Notes: a model not told the origin generated them from the letters alone. A DNA stretch of 64,000 nucleotides from Elephas maximus indicus (GCF_024166365.1 NC_064827.1:55146635-55210634), one strand, 5' to 3'. Positions 25,220 through 38,030 are shown, counted from the first letter of the stretch. A program made the numbers and translations.

Positions 25220-25720
25220 AACTTTGTATTTTGGGATAGTTTTAGATTTACTGGAAAGTTGCAAAGATAATACAGAGAGTTCCAGTATACAGTATACCTC
25301 TCACCCAATTTCCCCTAATGTTAATATTTTACATTACCATGATACATTTGTCAAGGCTCAGAAACCAATACCGAAGCATTACAATGAATGTTTGGATTTC
25401 ACCAGCTTTTCCATTAATGTCCTTTTTCTGTTGAAGGATCCGATCCAAGACACCACATTGCATTTAGACACCCTGCCTTTTGAAACTTGCTTTTAGTCTG
25501 AGATTTTAAGCATGTCACATAGCCCAATTCTGCCCTTTCAGGGGCATTGAGTTGCCTTCTTTCTGAAGTTGCTCTGCAGAATGCGTAGCTGGAAATTATT
25601 TCCTCTTCCTTTGAATTTCCATAGATTTTTTCGTGTACCCCTCTCTTGCTTTATTGGGGTGCTTTTTCTGATTTGTCTGTCCTGTCTGGGGGATAAATAG
25701 TACTTACAGCGGCAAAGGAA
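25220..25720 (-). repeat. L1-type 3' remnant (antisense)
   Basis: The + strand reads like the complement of an old L1 3' UTR (TTTAGATTTACTGGAAAGTT, CACCCAATTTCCCCTAATGT, CCAAGACACCACATTGCATT). Confidence 0.6.
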
Positions 25721-26203
25721 AAACGCAAATTTGAATGATTTCTTTAAAAGAGTTTATTGAACACGTTGGCTTTTCTAAAAACGATCTCACGTGTCCTGCT
25801 CTGTTTATGCCTTCGTATTTTACAACGTATAGGTTATGTCTTAGGTCTTTTTAAGCACACTTCCAAATCTCTAGTGAGTGGCAGGTGCAAAGTTGAGGGA
25901 TTGAGGGAAGGACTTTGAATGTTTGTTACATAGTAGCTGTATATATACAATATACAGAAGTGGCAGTTCATTTAATACATCTTATAATTAACAACAACAA
26001 AATAGACCCTTTTTGCAAACTTGGAATAGAAGGGACCTGGGATATCTTTAACTTGAAAAAGTATATATACCACAAATCTAAAGTGAACAATCATATTTAA
26101 CGATCAAACTTTAAAAGTTTTTCTGTTAAAACCAGAGAAAATATAAGAATGTCTGCTATTCCTGCTTCTTTTAAACAGCTAGAGGGTCTTGTTGTTGTTG
26201 TTG

Positions 26204-27729
26204 TTAGGTGCCGTCGAGTCGATTCCGACTCATAGCAACCCTACGCACAACAGAAGGAAACACTGCCCCGTCCTGCGCCATCCTTACGATCGTTATGCTT
26301 GAGCTCATTGTTGCAGCCACTGTGTCAGTCCACCTTGTTGAGGGTCTTCCTCTTTTCCGCTGACCCTGTACTCTGCCAAGCATGATGTCCTTCTCCAGGG
26401 ACTCATCCCTCCTGACAGCATGTCCAAAGTATGTAAGACACAGTCTCGCCATCCTTGCCTCTAAGGAGCATTCTGGCTGCACTTCTTCCAAGACAGATTT
26501 GTTCGTTCTTTTGGCAGTCCATGGTATATTCAATATTCTTCGCCAACACCACAATTCAAAGGTGTCAACTCTTCTTTGGTCTTCCTTATTCATTGTCCAG
26601 CTTTCACATGCATATGATGCGAATGAAAATACCGTGGCTTGGGTCAGGAACACCTTAGTCTTCAGGGTGACATCTTTGCTCTTCAACACTTTGACGAGGT
26701 CCTTTGCAGCAGATTTGCCCAATGCAATGCATCTTTTGATTTCTTGACTGCTGCTTCCATGACTGTGGATTGTGGTTTCAAGTAAAATGAAATTCTTGAC
26801 AACTTCAATCTTTTCTCTGTTCATCATGATGTTGCTCATTGGTCCAGTCGTGAGAATTTTTGTTTTCTTTATGTTGAGGTGTAATCCATACTGAAGGCTG
26901 TGGTCTTTAATCTTCATTAGTAAGTGCTTCAAGTCCTCTTCACTTTCAGCAAGCAAGGTTGTGTCATCTGCATAATGCAGGTTGTTAATGAGTCTTCCCC
27001 CAATTCTGATGCCCCATTCTTCTTCATATCGTCCAGCTTCTCGGATTATTTGTTCAGCATACAGATTAAATAGGTATGGTGAAAGAATACAACCCTGACA
27101 CACACCTTTCCTGACTTTAAACCAATCAGTATCCCCTTGTTCTGTCCGAACAACTGCCTCTTGATCCATGTAAAGGTTCCTCATGAGCACAATTAAGTGT
27201 TCTGGAATTCCCATTCTTTGCAGTGTTATCCATAGTTTATTATGATCCACATAGTTGAATGCCTCTGCATAGTCCATAAAACACAGGTAGACATCCTTCT
27301 GGTATTCTCTGCTTTCAGCCAGGATCCATCTGACATCAGCAATGATATCCCTGGTTCCACGTCCTCTTCTGAAACCAGCCTGAATTTCTGGCAGTTCCCT
27401 GTTGATATACTGCTGCAGCTGTTTTTGAGTGATCTTCAGCAAAATTTTGCTTGCTTGTGATATTAACAATATTGTTTTTAATTTCCACACTCTGTTGGAT
27501 CACCTATCTTGGGAATAGGCATAAATATGGATCTCTTCCAGTCAGTTGGCCAGAAAGCTGTCTTCCATATTTCTTGGCATAGACAAGTGGGCACCTCCGG
27601 TGCTGCATGTGTTTGTTGAAACATCTCAATTGATATTCCATCAATTCCTGGAGCCTTGTTTTTCACCAGTGCCTTCAGAGCCGCTTGGACTTCTTCCTTC
27701 AGCACCATTGGTTCCTGATCATATGCCAC
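26204..27729 (-). pseudogene. RTE reverse transcriptase region, frameshifted
   Basis: Two overlapping minus-strand frames. The first (27729 to 27478) reads NKAPGIDGISIEMFQ and WPTDWKRSIFMPIPKIGDP, then stops. The second (27490 to 26204, 428 aa) reads ELPEIQAGFRRGRGTRDIIA, DYAEAF, GVCQGCILSPYLFNLYAEQI and the catalytic YADDTT. It ends with the RTE C-terminal region (GQRKRGRPSTRW). A frameshift near 27478-27490 separates them. Family role: target-primed reverse transcription of the RTE RNA and, by inference, of the AfroSINE. Not expected to be functional. Confidence 0.9.
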
Positions 27730-27799
27730 CTGTAGAAATGGTTGAATATCAACTAATTCTTTTTGGTATAATGACTGTGTATTCCTTCCGGCTTCTTTT

Positions 27800-28628
27800 T
27801 TTTTTTAATTTTTATTGAGCTTCAAGTGAACGTTTACAAATCAAGTCAGTCTGTCACATGTAAGTTTATATACACCTTACTCCATACTCCCACTTTCTCT
27901 CCCCCAATGAGTCAGCCCTTCCAGTCTCTCCTTTCGTGACAATTTTGCCAGCTTCCAACCCTCTCTACCCTCCCATCCCCCCTCCAAACAGGAGGTGCCA
28001 ACACAGTCTCAAGTGTCCACCTGATACAAATAGCTCACTCTTCATCAGCATCTCTCTCCTACCCACTGTCCAGTCCTTTCCATGTCTGATGAGTTGTCTT
28101 GGGGAATGGTTCCTGTCCTGGGCCAACAGAAGGTTTGGGGACCATGACCACCGGGATTCCTCTAGTCTCAGTCAGACCATCAAGTATGGTCTTTTTGTGA
28201 GAACCTGGGGTCTGCATCCCACTGATCTCCTGCTCCCTCAGGGGTTCTCTGTTGTGCTCCCTGTCAGGGCAGTCATCAGTTGTGGCCGGGCACCAACTAA
28301 TTCTTCTGGTCTCAGGATGATCTAAGTCTCTGGTTCATGTGGCTCTTTCTGTCTCTTGGGCTCTTAGTTATCGTGTGACCTTGGTGTTCTTCATTCTCCT
28401 TTGCTCCAGGTGGGTTGAGACCAATTGATGCATCTTAGATGGCCGCTTGTTAGCATTTAAGACCCCAGACACCACATTTCAAAGTGGGATGCAGAATGTT
28501 TTCATAATAGAATTATTTTGCCAATTGACTTAGAAGTCCCCAAACCCCCGCCCTTGCTCTGCTGACCTTTAAAGCATTCAGTTTATCCTGGAAACTTCTT
28601 TGCTTTTGGTCCAGTCCAGTTGAGCTGA
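27800..28628 (-). mobile_element. 5'-truncated L1 inserted in the RTE
   Basis: A poly(A) tail (read as T's at about 27796-27806) and an 829-bp body matching the afrotherian-type L1 3' end seen antisense elsewhere in the window (AATTTTTATTGAGCTTCAAG, CAAATCAAGTCAGTCTGTCA). The duplication CCTTCCGGCTTCTTTT (27784-27799) / CCTTCCGTCTTCTTTT (28629-28644) flanks it. The insertion separates the RTE endonuclease and RT regions and is younger than the RTE. Confidence 0.88.
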
Positions 28629-28661
28629 CCTTCCGTCTTCTTTTGACGCTTCCTGCATCAT

Positions 28662-30038
28662 TTAATATTTCCCCATGGAATCCTTCACTATTGCAATTTG
28701 AGGCTTGAATTTTTTCTTCAGTTCTTTCAGCTTGAGAAACGCTGAGCGTGTTCTTCCCTTTTGGTTTTCCACCTCCAGCTCTTTGCACATGTCATTATAG
28801 TACTTTACTTTGTCTTCTCGAGAGGCCCTTTGAAATCTTCTGTTCAGTTCTTTTACTTCATCAACTCTTCCTTTTGCTTTAGCTGCTCGATGCTCAAGAG
28901 CAAGTTTCAGAGTCTCCTCTGACATCCATCTTGGTCTTTTCTTTGTTTCCTGTCTTTTCAGTGACCTCTTGCTTTCTTCATGGATGATGTCCTTGATGTC
29001 AGTCCACAACTCATCTGGTCTTCGGTCACTAGTGTTCAGTGCATCAAATCTGTTCTTCAGATGGTCTCTAAATTCAGGTGGGATATACTCAAGGTCATAT
29101 TTTGGCTCTCGTGGACTTGCTCTGATTTTCTTCAGTTTCAGCTTGAACTTGCATATGAGCAATTGATGATCTGTTCCACAGTCAGCCCCTGGCCTTGTTC
29201 TGACTGATGATATTGAACTTTTCCATTGTCTCTTTCCACAGATGTAGTCAATTTGATTTCTGTGTGTTCCATCTGGTGAGGTCCACGTGTATAGTCGCCG
29301 TTTATGTTGGTGAAAGAAGGTATTTGCGATGAAGAAGTCATTGGTCTTGCAAAATTCTATCATTCGATCTCCAGCATTGTTTCTATCCCCAAGGCCATAT
29401 TTTCCAACTACTGATCCTTCTTCTTTGTTTCCAACTTTTGCATTCCAATCGCCAGTAATTATCAATGCATCTTGATTGCATGTTCGATCAATTTCCGACT
29501 GTAGCAGCTGATAAAAATCTTCTATTTCTTCATCTTTGGCCCTAGTGGTTGGTGCATAAATTTGAATAATAGTCATATTAACTGGTCTTCCTTGTAGGCG
29601 TATGGATATTATCCTATCGCTGACAACGTTGTACTTCAGGATAGATTTTGAGACGTTCTTTTTGATGATGAATGCAACACTATTCCTCTTCAAGTTGGCA
29701 TTCCTAGCATAGTAGACTATATGATTGTCCAATTCAAAATGGCCAATACCAGTCCATTTCAGCTCACTAATGCCGAGGATATCGATGTTTATGTGTTCCA
29801 TTTCATTTTTGACGATTTCCAATTTTCCTAGATTCGTACTTCGTACATTCCAGGTTCCGATTATTAATGGATGTTTGCAGCTGTTTCTTCTCATTTTGAG
29901 TTGTGCCACATCAGCAAACAAAGGTCTCGGAAGCTTTACTCTATCCACGTCATTAAGGGCGACTCTACTTTGAGGAGGCAGCTCTTCCCCAGTCATCTTT
30001 TGAGTGCCTTCCAACGTGGGGGGCTCTTCTTCCAGCAC
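28662..30038 (-). pseudogene. RTE endonuclease region (458-codon frame)
   Basis: Long open minus-strand frame with AP-type endonuclease motifs in order: GTWNVR, ISELKWTG, QIYAPTT, GDWNAKVG, RNQIDYI and TDHQLLICKF. A basic linker follows (RRPDELW, KKRPRWMSEETLKLALEHRA). These are the expected catalytic Asn, Glu, Tyr, Asp-Asn and His positions of the LINE endonuclease that nicks target DNA. The frame ends at a stop near 28662, created by a small deletion relative to other copies and just before the L1 insertion. Confidence 0.9.
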
Positions 30039-30554
30039 TGTATCAGACAGTGTTCCCCTGCTATTTGTCAGGTTTTCACTGGCTAATGCTTTTCAGAAGT
30101 AGACTGCCAGGTCCTTCTTCCTAGTCTGTCTTAGCCTGGAAGCTCAGCTGAAACCTGTCCTCCATGGGTGACCCTGCTGGTATCTGAATACCAGTGGCCT
30201 AGCTTCCAGCATCACAGCAACACACAAGCCCCCACAGTAAGACAAACTGACAGACACGTGGGGGCTAGAGGGTCTAGGTACTGGAATAACAGAAGAAAAA
30301 TTAAGAGCTAAGAGACAAAATTGGTAATGAGAATGGATCATTTTGCTATTTTCCAGGGAAATCCTTGAGAGAATGGTTCTGCTGCTCCAGCTACAGAGTT
30401 TAATACAAATTTAGGTTTGAAAAGGTCAAGTTCAGTTATAGTTGGTGGTGTGTCTGTCTCATTAGCCTAGCTAACTATTAATAATTAAAAGAATGTTCTT
30501 CTAGAATGGTTGAAGAGCATATTTTTCATTTAGCAATTATCTTCATGGGCTGTA

Positions 30555-30844
30555 CAGGTAGTCCCCGACTTACCATGGGGTTCCATTTTGAGTACTCCGT
30601 CGCCAGTTCTGACATAAGTGTAAAACCTTTTTTCCCCCATAATTACTGCTTCTTATTATCAGTATATTTTTAATCCAATTTTTGAACATTTTTGAGTGAG
30701 CATCTGAGAATAGTAACATCAGCAAATTACGCTCTACGACATTGTAAGTAGTACATGTTACTAACGATAAGACGTACAAAAAAACAGCCAGCCTTAGGTA
30801 CAGCTGATCATAACTTGAATACGTAGTAAGATGGGGACTACTTG
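30555..30844. mobile_element. TA-flanked Tigger-like MITE (290 bp)
   Basis: The left end CAGGTAGTCCCCGACTTAC and the reverse complement of the right end, CAAGTAGTCCCCATCTTAC, are inverted repeats. TA dinucleotides at 30553-30554 and 30845-30846 flank them. The ends resemble the pogo/Tigger group. The interior is non-coding. Confidence 0.78.
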
Positions 30845-32634
30845 TACAACTAAACTGATGAGATTAGTTAATCCTAGCACCAATAAGTAACTTCACAGAT
30901 CTTAAGGATGTCTGTGAGAAAAAAGTGATCTACTCCTAATAACTTAATTCTGACTATTTTTTATGCAAAAATAAAATTAATTAAAAGTGGTATGGAATTG
31001 AAAATGAATGGAGGGATCCCTTAAACTTATATTCTGATTTAGGGTTGCCTTAGTGTGAATTTAAATCTGTTCACATTTTGGGTGCTATCTCAGAGCCTTA
31101 ATGTGCCAACTGCTTAGCTGAACTTAAAAAGCCATTGCAGACCCATGGTGAATTTTAACTTTAGTCATTATTTACCAGTAACCTGGACAGAGTGCATGGC
31201 ATGTACTGTTCCTTGTCACTCACTACTCCCCCTCCCCTCTACAATCTCATTTTACTATCAGTTTCCACATTTTATGGTTTGTTTATCTTCTCCTAGGAAG
31301 CTGGAATTATCTTTTTGCTGAATGCATTGAATGAAATATTTGGAAAAGCAAACCACAAAGTTTCATGATGTTTTTGTTTAGGGACAAGAATTAACATTTG
31401 AATTAAATTGCCTTTGAGTTATTTTCACATTGTTTATATATTTAAAATGTTTAGGTTTGTGAATCCATCTTCGACGTGTTTTTGCCCATACATTGTTCAT
31501 TGTTCAAAATACTGCTTTCATGAAATTCATAGCTTTCACATCTACCGTATCTATCTTGGGCCTATGATTTTCCTCTCTGTATTTTGATGAGACTGTAGAG
31601 GCTAACATTAAAAAGAGAGAGAGAAGCTTTCTGGCCTGTGTTATAGATAGACCATGATTTCTGCCTCATTTCAACTTCAGTGTGCCGACTTGATAGGATG
31701 GGACAGGTGGACATTCTGCTGACCAGCATCTGATTGGCAAGGCTGGAGGCGAGTGATGGATGGATGTGGCTGATGACAAAATAAGCAATGCCATGGATAT
31801 GAGTGTACAGAATAAAATTGGGAACAGCAGATGGTTGGGCTAAGCTGTATCATTTCTTCCTCAGTTATGAGATTTGCCTTGGCTATCTATTCACAGAAGC
31901 CAGCTGGGATTGTCCTTAACTGCCAGCACCTTTTGGTTTGCGTAGAAATGACTTGTTGCTTTCTTTAGAATTTGTTCAGCCTCTCGTTTCTGTGTGCATG
32001 GCTTTCTGTTCATCTGATGGTAAAACATATGATATTCAAAAGCAGAGTATATGGCAACTGACTTTTCTGTGATTCTTTTCTTTTAATCCTCTGATATTGT
32101 AAATTCTTGTTATCTCTGCTGTCGCCACTTCAAATCTCATCACTGAACGTTCTTCCTGTGTTGCGAAGAGAAGAATATTTCTCAGAAGACACTAAAACAG
32201 AATATAGGGCTATAATATAAATTTAAAGTGAATCTAAAAGCTAGTTTTAGCTTTCTTTTGTAATATATAAAATTTAATTTACTTGATCCAAAATACCTTT
32301 AAGAAACATGTTTTGATTGCATTTCCAAAACTTTTACTTATTAATTGAAATAATTACACAACAGATATTAAGTTCATTACAACTAATATTCCTTGGGCTG
32401 GCTTAGAGATGTTCTGCAGTCATCTGAGGTGACTACAGAACTTCAGAAAGGTAGAAACTGTGTAGGTTCATGTGACATATAGAACCAAGAGAGAAGCCTG
32501 GCAGTGCAACTTGGAGCCATGGAATGCAGCTTGGAGTCATGCTTGCTCTATATCCTTGGGAAATCCAGGTTATGAAAGAAAAGGAGATCCATCTTACGAG
32601 TGTGCTGTTCATTTTAGTGTCCTCTAGTTACGTT

Positions 32635-32804
32635 TTGGAAACCCTGGTAGTGTAGTGGTTAAGTGCTACAGCTGCTAACCAACAGGTTGGCAGTTCAGAT
32701 CTGCCAGGCTCTCCTCGGAAACTCTATTGGCCAGTTCTACTCTGTCCTATAGGGTCGCTATGAGTAGGAATCAACTTGATGGCAGTGGGTTTGGTTTTTT
32801 GGTT
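32635..32804 (+). mobile_element. AfroSINE with target-site duplication
   Basis: Full SINE (head TGGAAACCCTGGTAGTGTAG, B-box region AGTTCAGATCTGCC, tail GGTCGCTATGAGTAGGAATC). The repeats TAGTTACGTT at 32625-32634 and TAGTTAGGTT at 32805-32814 flank it. Confidence 0.93.
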
Positions 32805-33446
32805 TAGTTAGGTTCTTTTAGTAACAGTTTGGATTTGATGGAGATTTAACAAAGTGTAACCTGTTGGAAATCAGTAGGAAAAAATGACTTTGGGGCTGAG
32901 AACTGGGTGGTAGGGGGAGCAAGTAGTGAAGTGAAAGGTAGAGCAGGAAGAAGCAGGAGAGTTATTTTTGAAGCATAGTACACCCCAGCATTAGGTCTGT
33001 ATTCTTCATCTTTTGTGGGGATAAGGAGGTGAAGCTTCACTCAGAAAGCCGACTTAGAGGATCCTACTATGTTGACGGCTTTGGGTATGAAATTCTCACT
33101 ACAGTGTTCCATGATTTAGGAAACGAGTTTAAGAAATAACCGGGTTGGCTCTGGTAATTTCTTCCTCAGCTGTGATCTAAGTAGGTTACCCAAAATCACC
33201 TGGGATGACAGTGAAACCCAGGGCACAGAAATGACCATGACCCTTCGCAAAGCCAAGAGCATTTGTAGTGCCACTGTCAGAGAATGTCATGGATTGCCAG
33301 GATTGACGAGGTTATCTGGCTCACTAGGAGGGTTTTATTTCCTTTCTCACTACTGTATGTGCCTCTATCCATGTATTAAGTATTATAAATATTAGAAATG
33401 CAGTCACAAGGAATTTGCTTATCTAACTGAGATATTTAAGGAGTAC

Positions 33447-33530
33447 CAAAACCCACTGTTGTCAAGTTGATTCCAACTCATAGTGACCCCATAGGGTTTC
33501 CAAAGCTATACCTTTTGTCCTGCCAGCTTA
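33447..33530 (-). mobile_element. AfroSINE 3' fragment (antisense)
   Basis: The + strand reads the complement of the SINE tail (ACCCACTGTTGTCAAGTTGA, CCAACTCATAGTGACCCCAT), followed by the complement of the central part (GGGTTTCCAAAGCTATACC). The tRNA-like head is missing. Confidence 0.8.
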
Positions 33531-33901
33531 GAAATCTCAGCAAAAAGAAGCACCTTTTCCTGATGGTTTTAACTGAAGTACCAAGTCTTTCACTAACCTA
33601 ACTTAACTAAACCTATCACTATAACTTACTGGCCAGCCTGGGCCTTTTTGCCAATCTTTGGAGCTTCAGGGTGGTATCAGCCTCTCCTGAACCATTATGA
33701 ACTGTGAATGGGGAAGGATGGTTCCCCAAAGAAAAATTGGGGTGCTGTTAACATTAGAAGAGGAAAAGGATGCTGAACAGTCAAAAACAATAAAATGTCC
33801 ACTATATCTATCCCTAGAGCTCTTGAATAGAAGATTGTCCTTAGCCAAAGCTACACTAGCAACTGGGTTCCTAAGGTAGAACCTCCACTGTTGAAGCCTA
33901 A

Positions 33902-34147
<246 letters not shown>

Positions 34148-36529
34148 GACACTACATTGAAATTGGAGAATTCCTGTCTTGAAAACAGGTGGTTAACTGT
34201 TAAAAAAAAAAAAAAAGGTACATAGCTATTTGTCAAATATAAGTGAGAGCCAAAGAAAAATGACAAGTGTGAAGACACAGAAAAAGCTCAAACTCCTGAG
34301 CAATATGATTTATTCTCTCTTTTAACATTTATTGAGGGAGTTTCTCCGTGCCATGTGCACTGATAGGGTACAGCTGAATGAGATAGATGTCTGCCTCCTT
34401 TTTCCCTCCCCTTGGTAAGTGCTCTAATTTTCCTTTGAAAGAAACACTCCCACTCTTTGAAGAGCTTAAATAGAATGTATTATGTTCTGTAAGGGTTTTT
34501 AAGAAGTTTGATAATGTTTAGATTGGAAGATGAGCTCACCAGGCAAAGCTAAGGAAGGATATACCAGTTAAAAAGAGTAACCTGTTCCTTCTAAGCATTT
34601 AAACTGGTGTGTTAGTGCTACTTTTAAGGTTGTGGAGTCTGAGTCAATATTTAAGTGATCAGACATTAAGTGACACCAAGAAAAGATGCTAGCAGACTCA
34701 TTTTACAAGCAACCTGATGTGGAATTCATTTAGAGCACAGTGCATTATTCTCCAAGAGAAAGTGAGAGCTTATTTCCAGCCTAGTTAAAGATAAGTAAAC
34801 TTCTGTACACTCTTACTATTTTCACGTTTGGTGTGAGAAGAAAGCTTGTTCTTGTGTGATGGTTAAGTTCCCAGCCATTGCCAGAAGATTTTCACTGACC
34901 TTAGATGGCCTTGTTGACAAGTGTTCAAGTGAAAACCATGCCATCAGACATGATTCTGAAAGCGTGATTTTCACAAAAGTTATTTTTCTCAGCCACTCTG
35001 TTAAGTAAGAATATAACTGACTACTCATGGACATTTCATATTTTCTGAATTTATAATCCTTGCACTCCCAATTTTAATATTAATAGAAATACTTCTAGGT
35101 TTTCTGTGTTTACTCTTCAGTGTATCCATTCATAAACTACAACTCCATGTCTTTAATTTGTTGCCTATAAACCAATTTAAATGGCCTGTAACCCTATCTG
35201 TTCCCTCTCCTCTCTCACTGCTACATCAAGTCTTCAAAAACAGAAGATAAACGAGGAACCTGGCTACTGTTTCCCACCCCAGATCACAGTGTTTGTAAAG
35301 TTTGTGTCCATCCCTAGTCATTCAATCTGTTGAATATGGAAGGGGCAAGAGCTCACAGTTCCTTACTTTATCAGGTACCATCAACTCTGGAACTCTCCAG
35401 TTTCATTTTTCCCATCAAGACACATACCTCAGTGAGCTGGAATGGCTGTCTCCCCCATCCATTCATGAATCACTTCAATTATATATTTAAAATGAGAGGT
35501 AAAGGGAAATACAGGTACAAACACTGCTGTTTTTTTCTTTGTCTTGAAAGAATGCTAAGTCTTATGGCTGCTTAGGACTACTTTCTGGACCAGGTTGGCA
35601 GATTGTCTCCTAAGACTGGAGAGATCCTGAAACGCAAGATTCCTCTTGGTTAACAACCAGATGGCACTCAGTCCTTCTCTAAGCAGGGAGCACCTGTCCT
35701 TTTCTCTGCTGCAGCTACTGACATGACCCCTGGTATAAAACTACATTTCCCAAAATTTAGCATTCTTAGGAATAGCTGGTCAGTGGGATCACAGGTTTCC
35801 TTGATCCCCTAGCAACAAACCCTGAAATGTGACCAGTAGGTGGCAGAGTATCTACCAGCATTCCCCAAAGCAAGTTAACACTGGTGTGAAAATCATCTTG
35901 GTTTTGAATCTTAAAAGCTAATATAAAAGCTTAATGCAGTGCTTGTTCTAACCCTCTTATTTTATAACTAAATATGCCCAGAGAGAAGTGATTTGAGCAA
36001 GAAACAGCTGAGGTTAGAATCAAAGGGTATCATGATTTCCAGCCCCTTCTTATTTCTTTTTGCTTCATGGCACAGCATCTTTAACCCTGCGTGAGATGCC
36101 TTACAGGGAAGTCATCCAGTGACTCAGTGGGACTAAGTTTTAAAGTACTTCTATTATTCCCCACTTAATATCTTTTTGTTTATATTGAGAGATTCTGAGA
36201 TGACAGAGAGGTAAAGGAAGAATCCTTCTTGGCCAAAATTCTTAGAATACTTTCATACCTCTATTTGAAATATACCTTATTTCCAAAAGATTAAATCATT
36301 CATGTCTGGTGGTATCAACCTTTGGTCATGATATTCTTAATGTTTAGGAGTACCTGATTCTCCTAAGCTCAAAATACATCCCATTGCTTCTTTATCCTTC
36401 TACTTCCCCAGGGAACCAATCTGCTAACTGCCCACTTCTAGAGTCTGTCTGTCTTCCTAAAGTAACTCTTTCTGTCTCAAGTGTTTTCCTTCATAGATGG
36501 CCTTTTCCTGGTAGTAGTGGTCTGTTTCA

Positions 36530-36711
36530 AGGAGCCCTGGAGGCACAGTGGTTAAGCGCTTGGCAGCTAATTAAAAGGTTGGCAGTTCAAACCCACCAGG
36601 CACTCCACAGGAGAAAGATGTGGTGGTCTGCTTTTGTAAATCCTATGGGGCAGTTCTGCTTTGTCCTATAGGGTCACTGTGAGTTGGAATCAACTTGACG
36701 GCAATGGGCTT
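36530..36711 (+). mobile_element. AfroSINE (longer variant) in FKTN 3' UTR
   Basis: SINE with head AGGAGCCCTGGAGGCACAGT, B-box region AGTTCAAACCCACC, and an extra block absent from the common form (GAGAAAGATGTGGTGGTCTG, CTTTTGTAAA). A 15-bp exact duplication TAGTGGTCTGTTTCA flanks it at 36515-36529 and 36712-36726. Sense to FKTN. Confidence 0.93.
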
Positions 36712-37429
36712 TAGTGGTCTGTTTCACCAGAGAACAATAGTTAGGTGTGACTGGGGTGCTTTTAAGGTTTCAGGATTTTTTTCCTCTGATTGGCTCAAAA
36801 GGAGTCTGGAGTATCTAGTGTCAAGTATTTAGATTGCTTTTAATTGTTCATTTTGATAGTCTTTTATGGATATGTATTTGAGAATAGATTGTGCTCAGTA
36901 ATTTTTTCTTCTGTGACCCTAAACCATTGTTTCTATTCTTCAGTGGCTATAAAGTTTTAAGTAGCGCATAGGACAGGCAGTGTATGAAAACTTTACATGT
37001 GGGGAATCAAAGGTTTATAGGTTTGGGAACAGAGCTGCATCTGATAGAGACACTTGGAACGAGCTTCCACCCTCCAGTCTAACTTCACTCAGTAGCACAA
37101 ATCTAAGGCTACAAATATTTCTAGGTCTCCCTCTAGTTTCAGTTTCTGGAAAATGAATAGTTCTTCTATCCTCCAGGTTATAAATCCCCAGATGAAGTCT
37201 CCCTTCAAAACCTAGTCAGAAATTATTACATTCCTGCCACCTAACACAGAATTATCAGTTGTAACAGCTTTTAAAGCATGGAAGAACTCCAGTCACTAAC
37301 CAGTCAAAACAATTTCTCTGAATAAATGTCCTAGCAGCTCTTTCTCTTTTTCTTCCTCTTCTATCATTGAGACCTGGGTTAGGTCTCCTCTACCATTTTG
37401 AATAGGGAAGGCAGCAGGGTGCTATAAAA

Positions 37430-37625
37430 AGACCAGAAGCTTTTGAGTAAGGCCCAAGTTTGAATCCTGACTTATCCTGAGGGGCCTCTCAGCCTCAGTT
37501 TCCACATGACAAATTCAGGGGTGATGGATACTTCTAAGGATTCTTAAGAGGATTAAATGAGATGAATTTGTAAAGTTCAGCATCAGATTTAGAATTAAAT
37601 AAGTACTCAAGAAATGTTTGTTTTC
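37430..37625 (-). repeat. MIR remnant
   Basis: Degraded MIR in the orientation running from 'tttgaatcctgacttatcc' through CAGCCTCAGTTTCCACATGA to 'gaggattaaatgagatgaat'. Confidence 0.65.
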
Positions 37626-37885
37626 TACTTCTAAGGCCCTTTTCTAATTAGTCCTCAAATGGAATTAAAGAAACTGGGCAGGACACATCACCTTACTCAG
37701 AAAGTTGCATGACTGAATTTGAGTAAGAAAAAAAAAAATTCTTTAATTCTCTATCAGGGCATTCATTGAAGGCCAAATTTTATGTTTTATGAATTTAGAG
37801 ACATTATCAAGTCATCTCCTTCTCTAAGTAGAATTTGTATTTTGATTTTGTTGTTCAAGTTGTTGTCCCCTAGGATCACTTTATA

Positions 37886-38030
37886 TTATTGTTGTTCTTG
37901 TTGTTAATTGCCGTCTAGACACTTCCAGTTTATGGTGACCCCTATGGGCACAGTAGAACTGCTCCATAGAGTTTTCAAAGTTTCCTGGTCCTAAGCAGTT
38001 CACTCTGTACCTCTGTAGATTTGGTGCCTA
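37886..38030 (-). mobile_element. AfroSINE fragment (antisense) in FKTN 3' UTR
   Basis: TTG-rich tail complement (ATTGTTGTTCTTGTTGTTAA), then GCCGTCTAGACACTTCCAGT and CAGTAGAACTGCTCCATAGA. The tail resembles that of the RTE rather than the TTTGG type. Confidence 0.8.

Larger units (their letters stand above)
26190..30263 (-). mobile_element. Nearly full-length RTE LINE, antisense in FKTN intron 9
   Basis: The element is flanked by an exact 12-bp duplication GCTAGAGGGTCT at 26178-26189 and 30264-30275. Its 5' end is at 30263 (CCCCCACGTGTCTGTCAG on the minus strand) and its 3' end carries a (CAA)n tail at 26190. Without the nested L1 it is about 3.2 kb, the usual RTE length. On the minus strand it contains an endonuclease frame (28662-30038) and a reverse transcriptase frame (26204-27490 plus 27478-27729). 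Frameshifts and the L1 insertion break it. Of the copies here it is the least decayed. Confidence 0.95.

Noticed and set aside
28513-28788. 91-codon minus-strand frame across the L1/RTE junction
   Set aside because: It is a chance fusion of RTE and L1 sequence across the target duplication, in a different reading frame from the RTE coding region.
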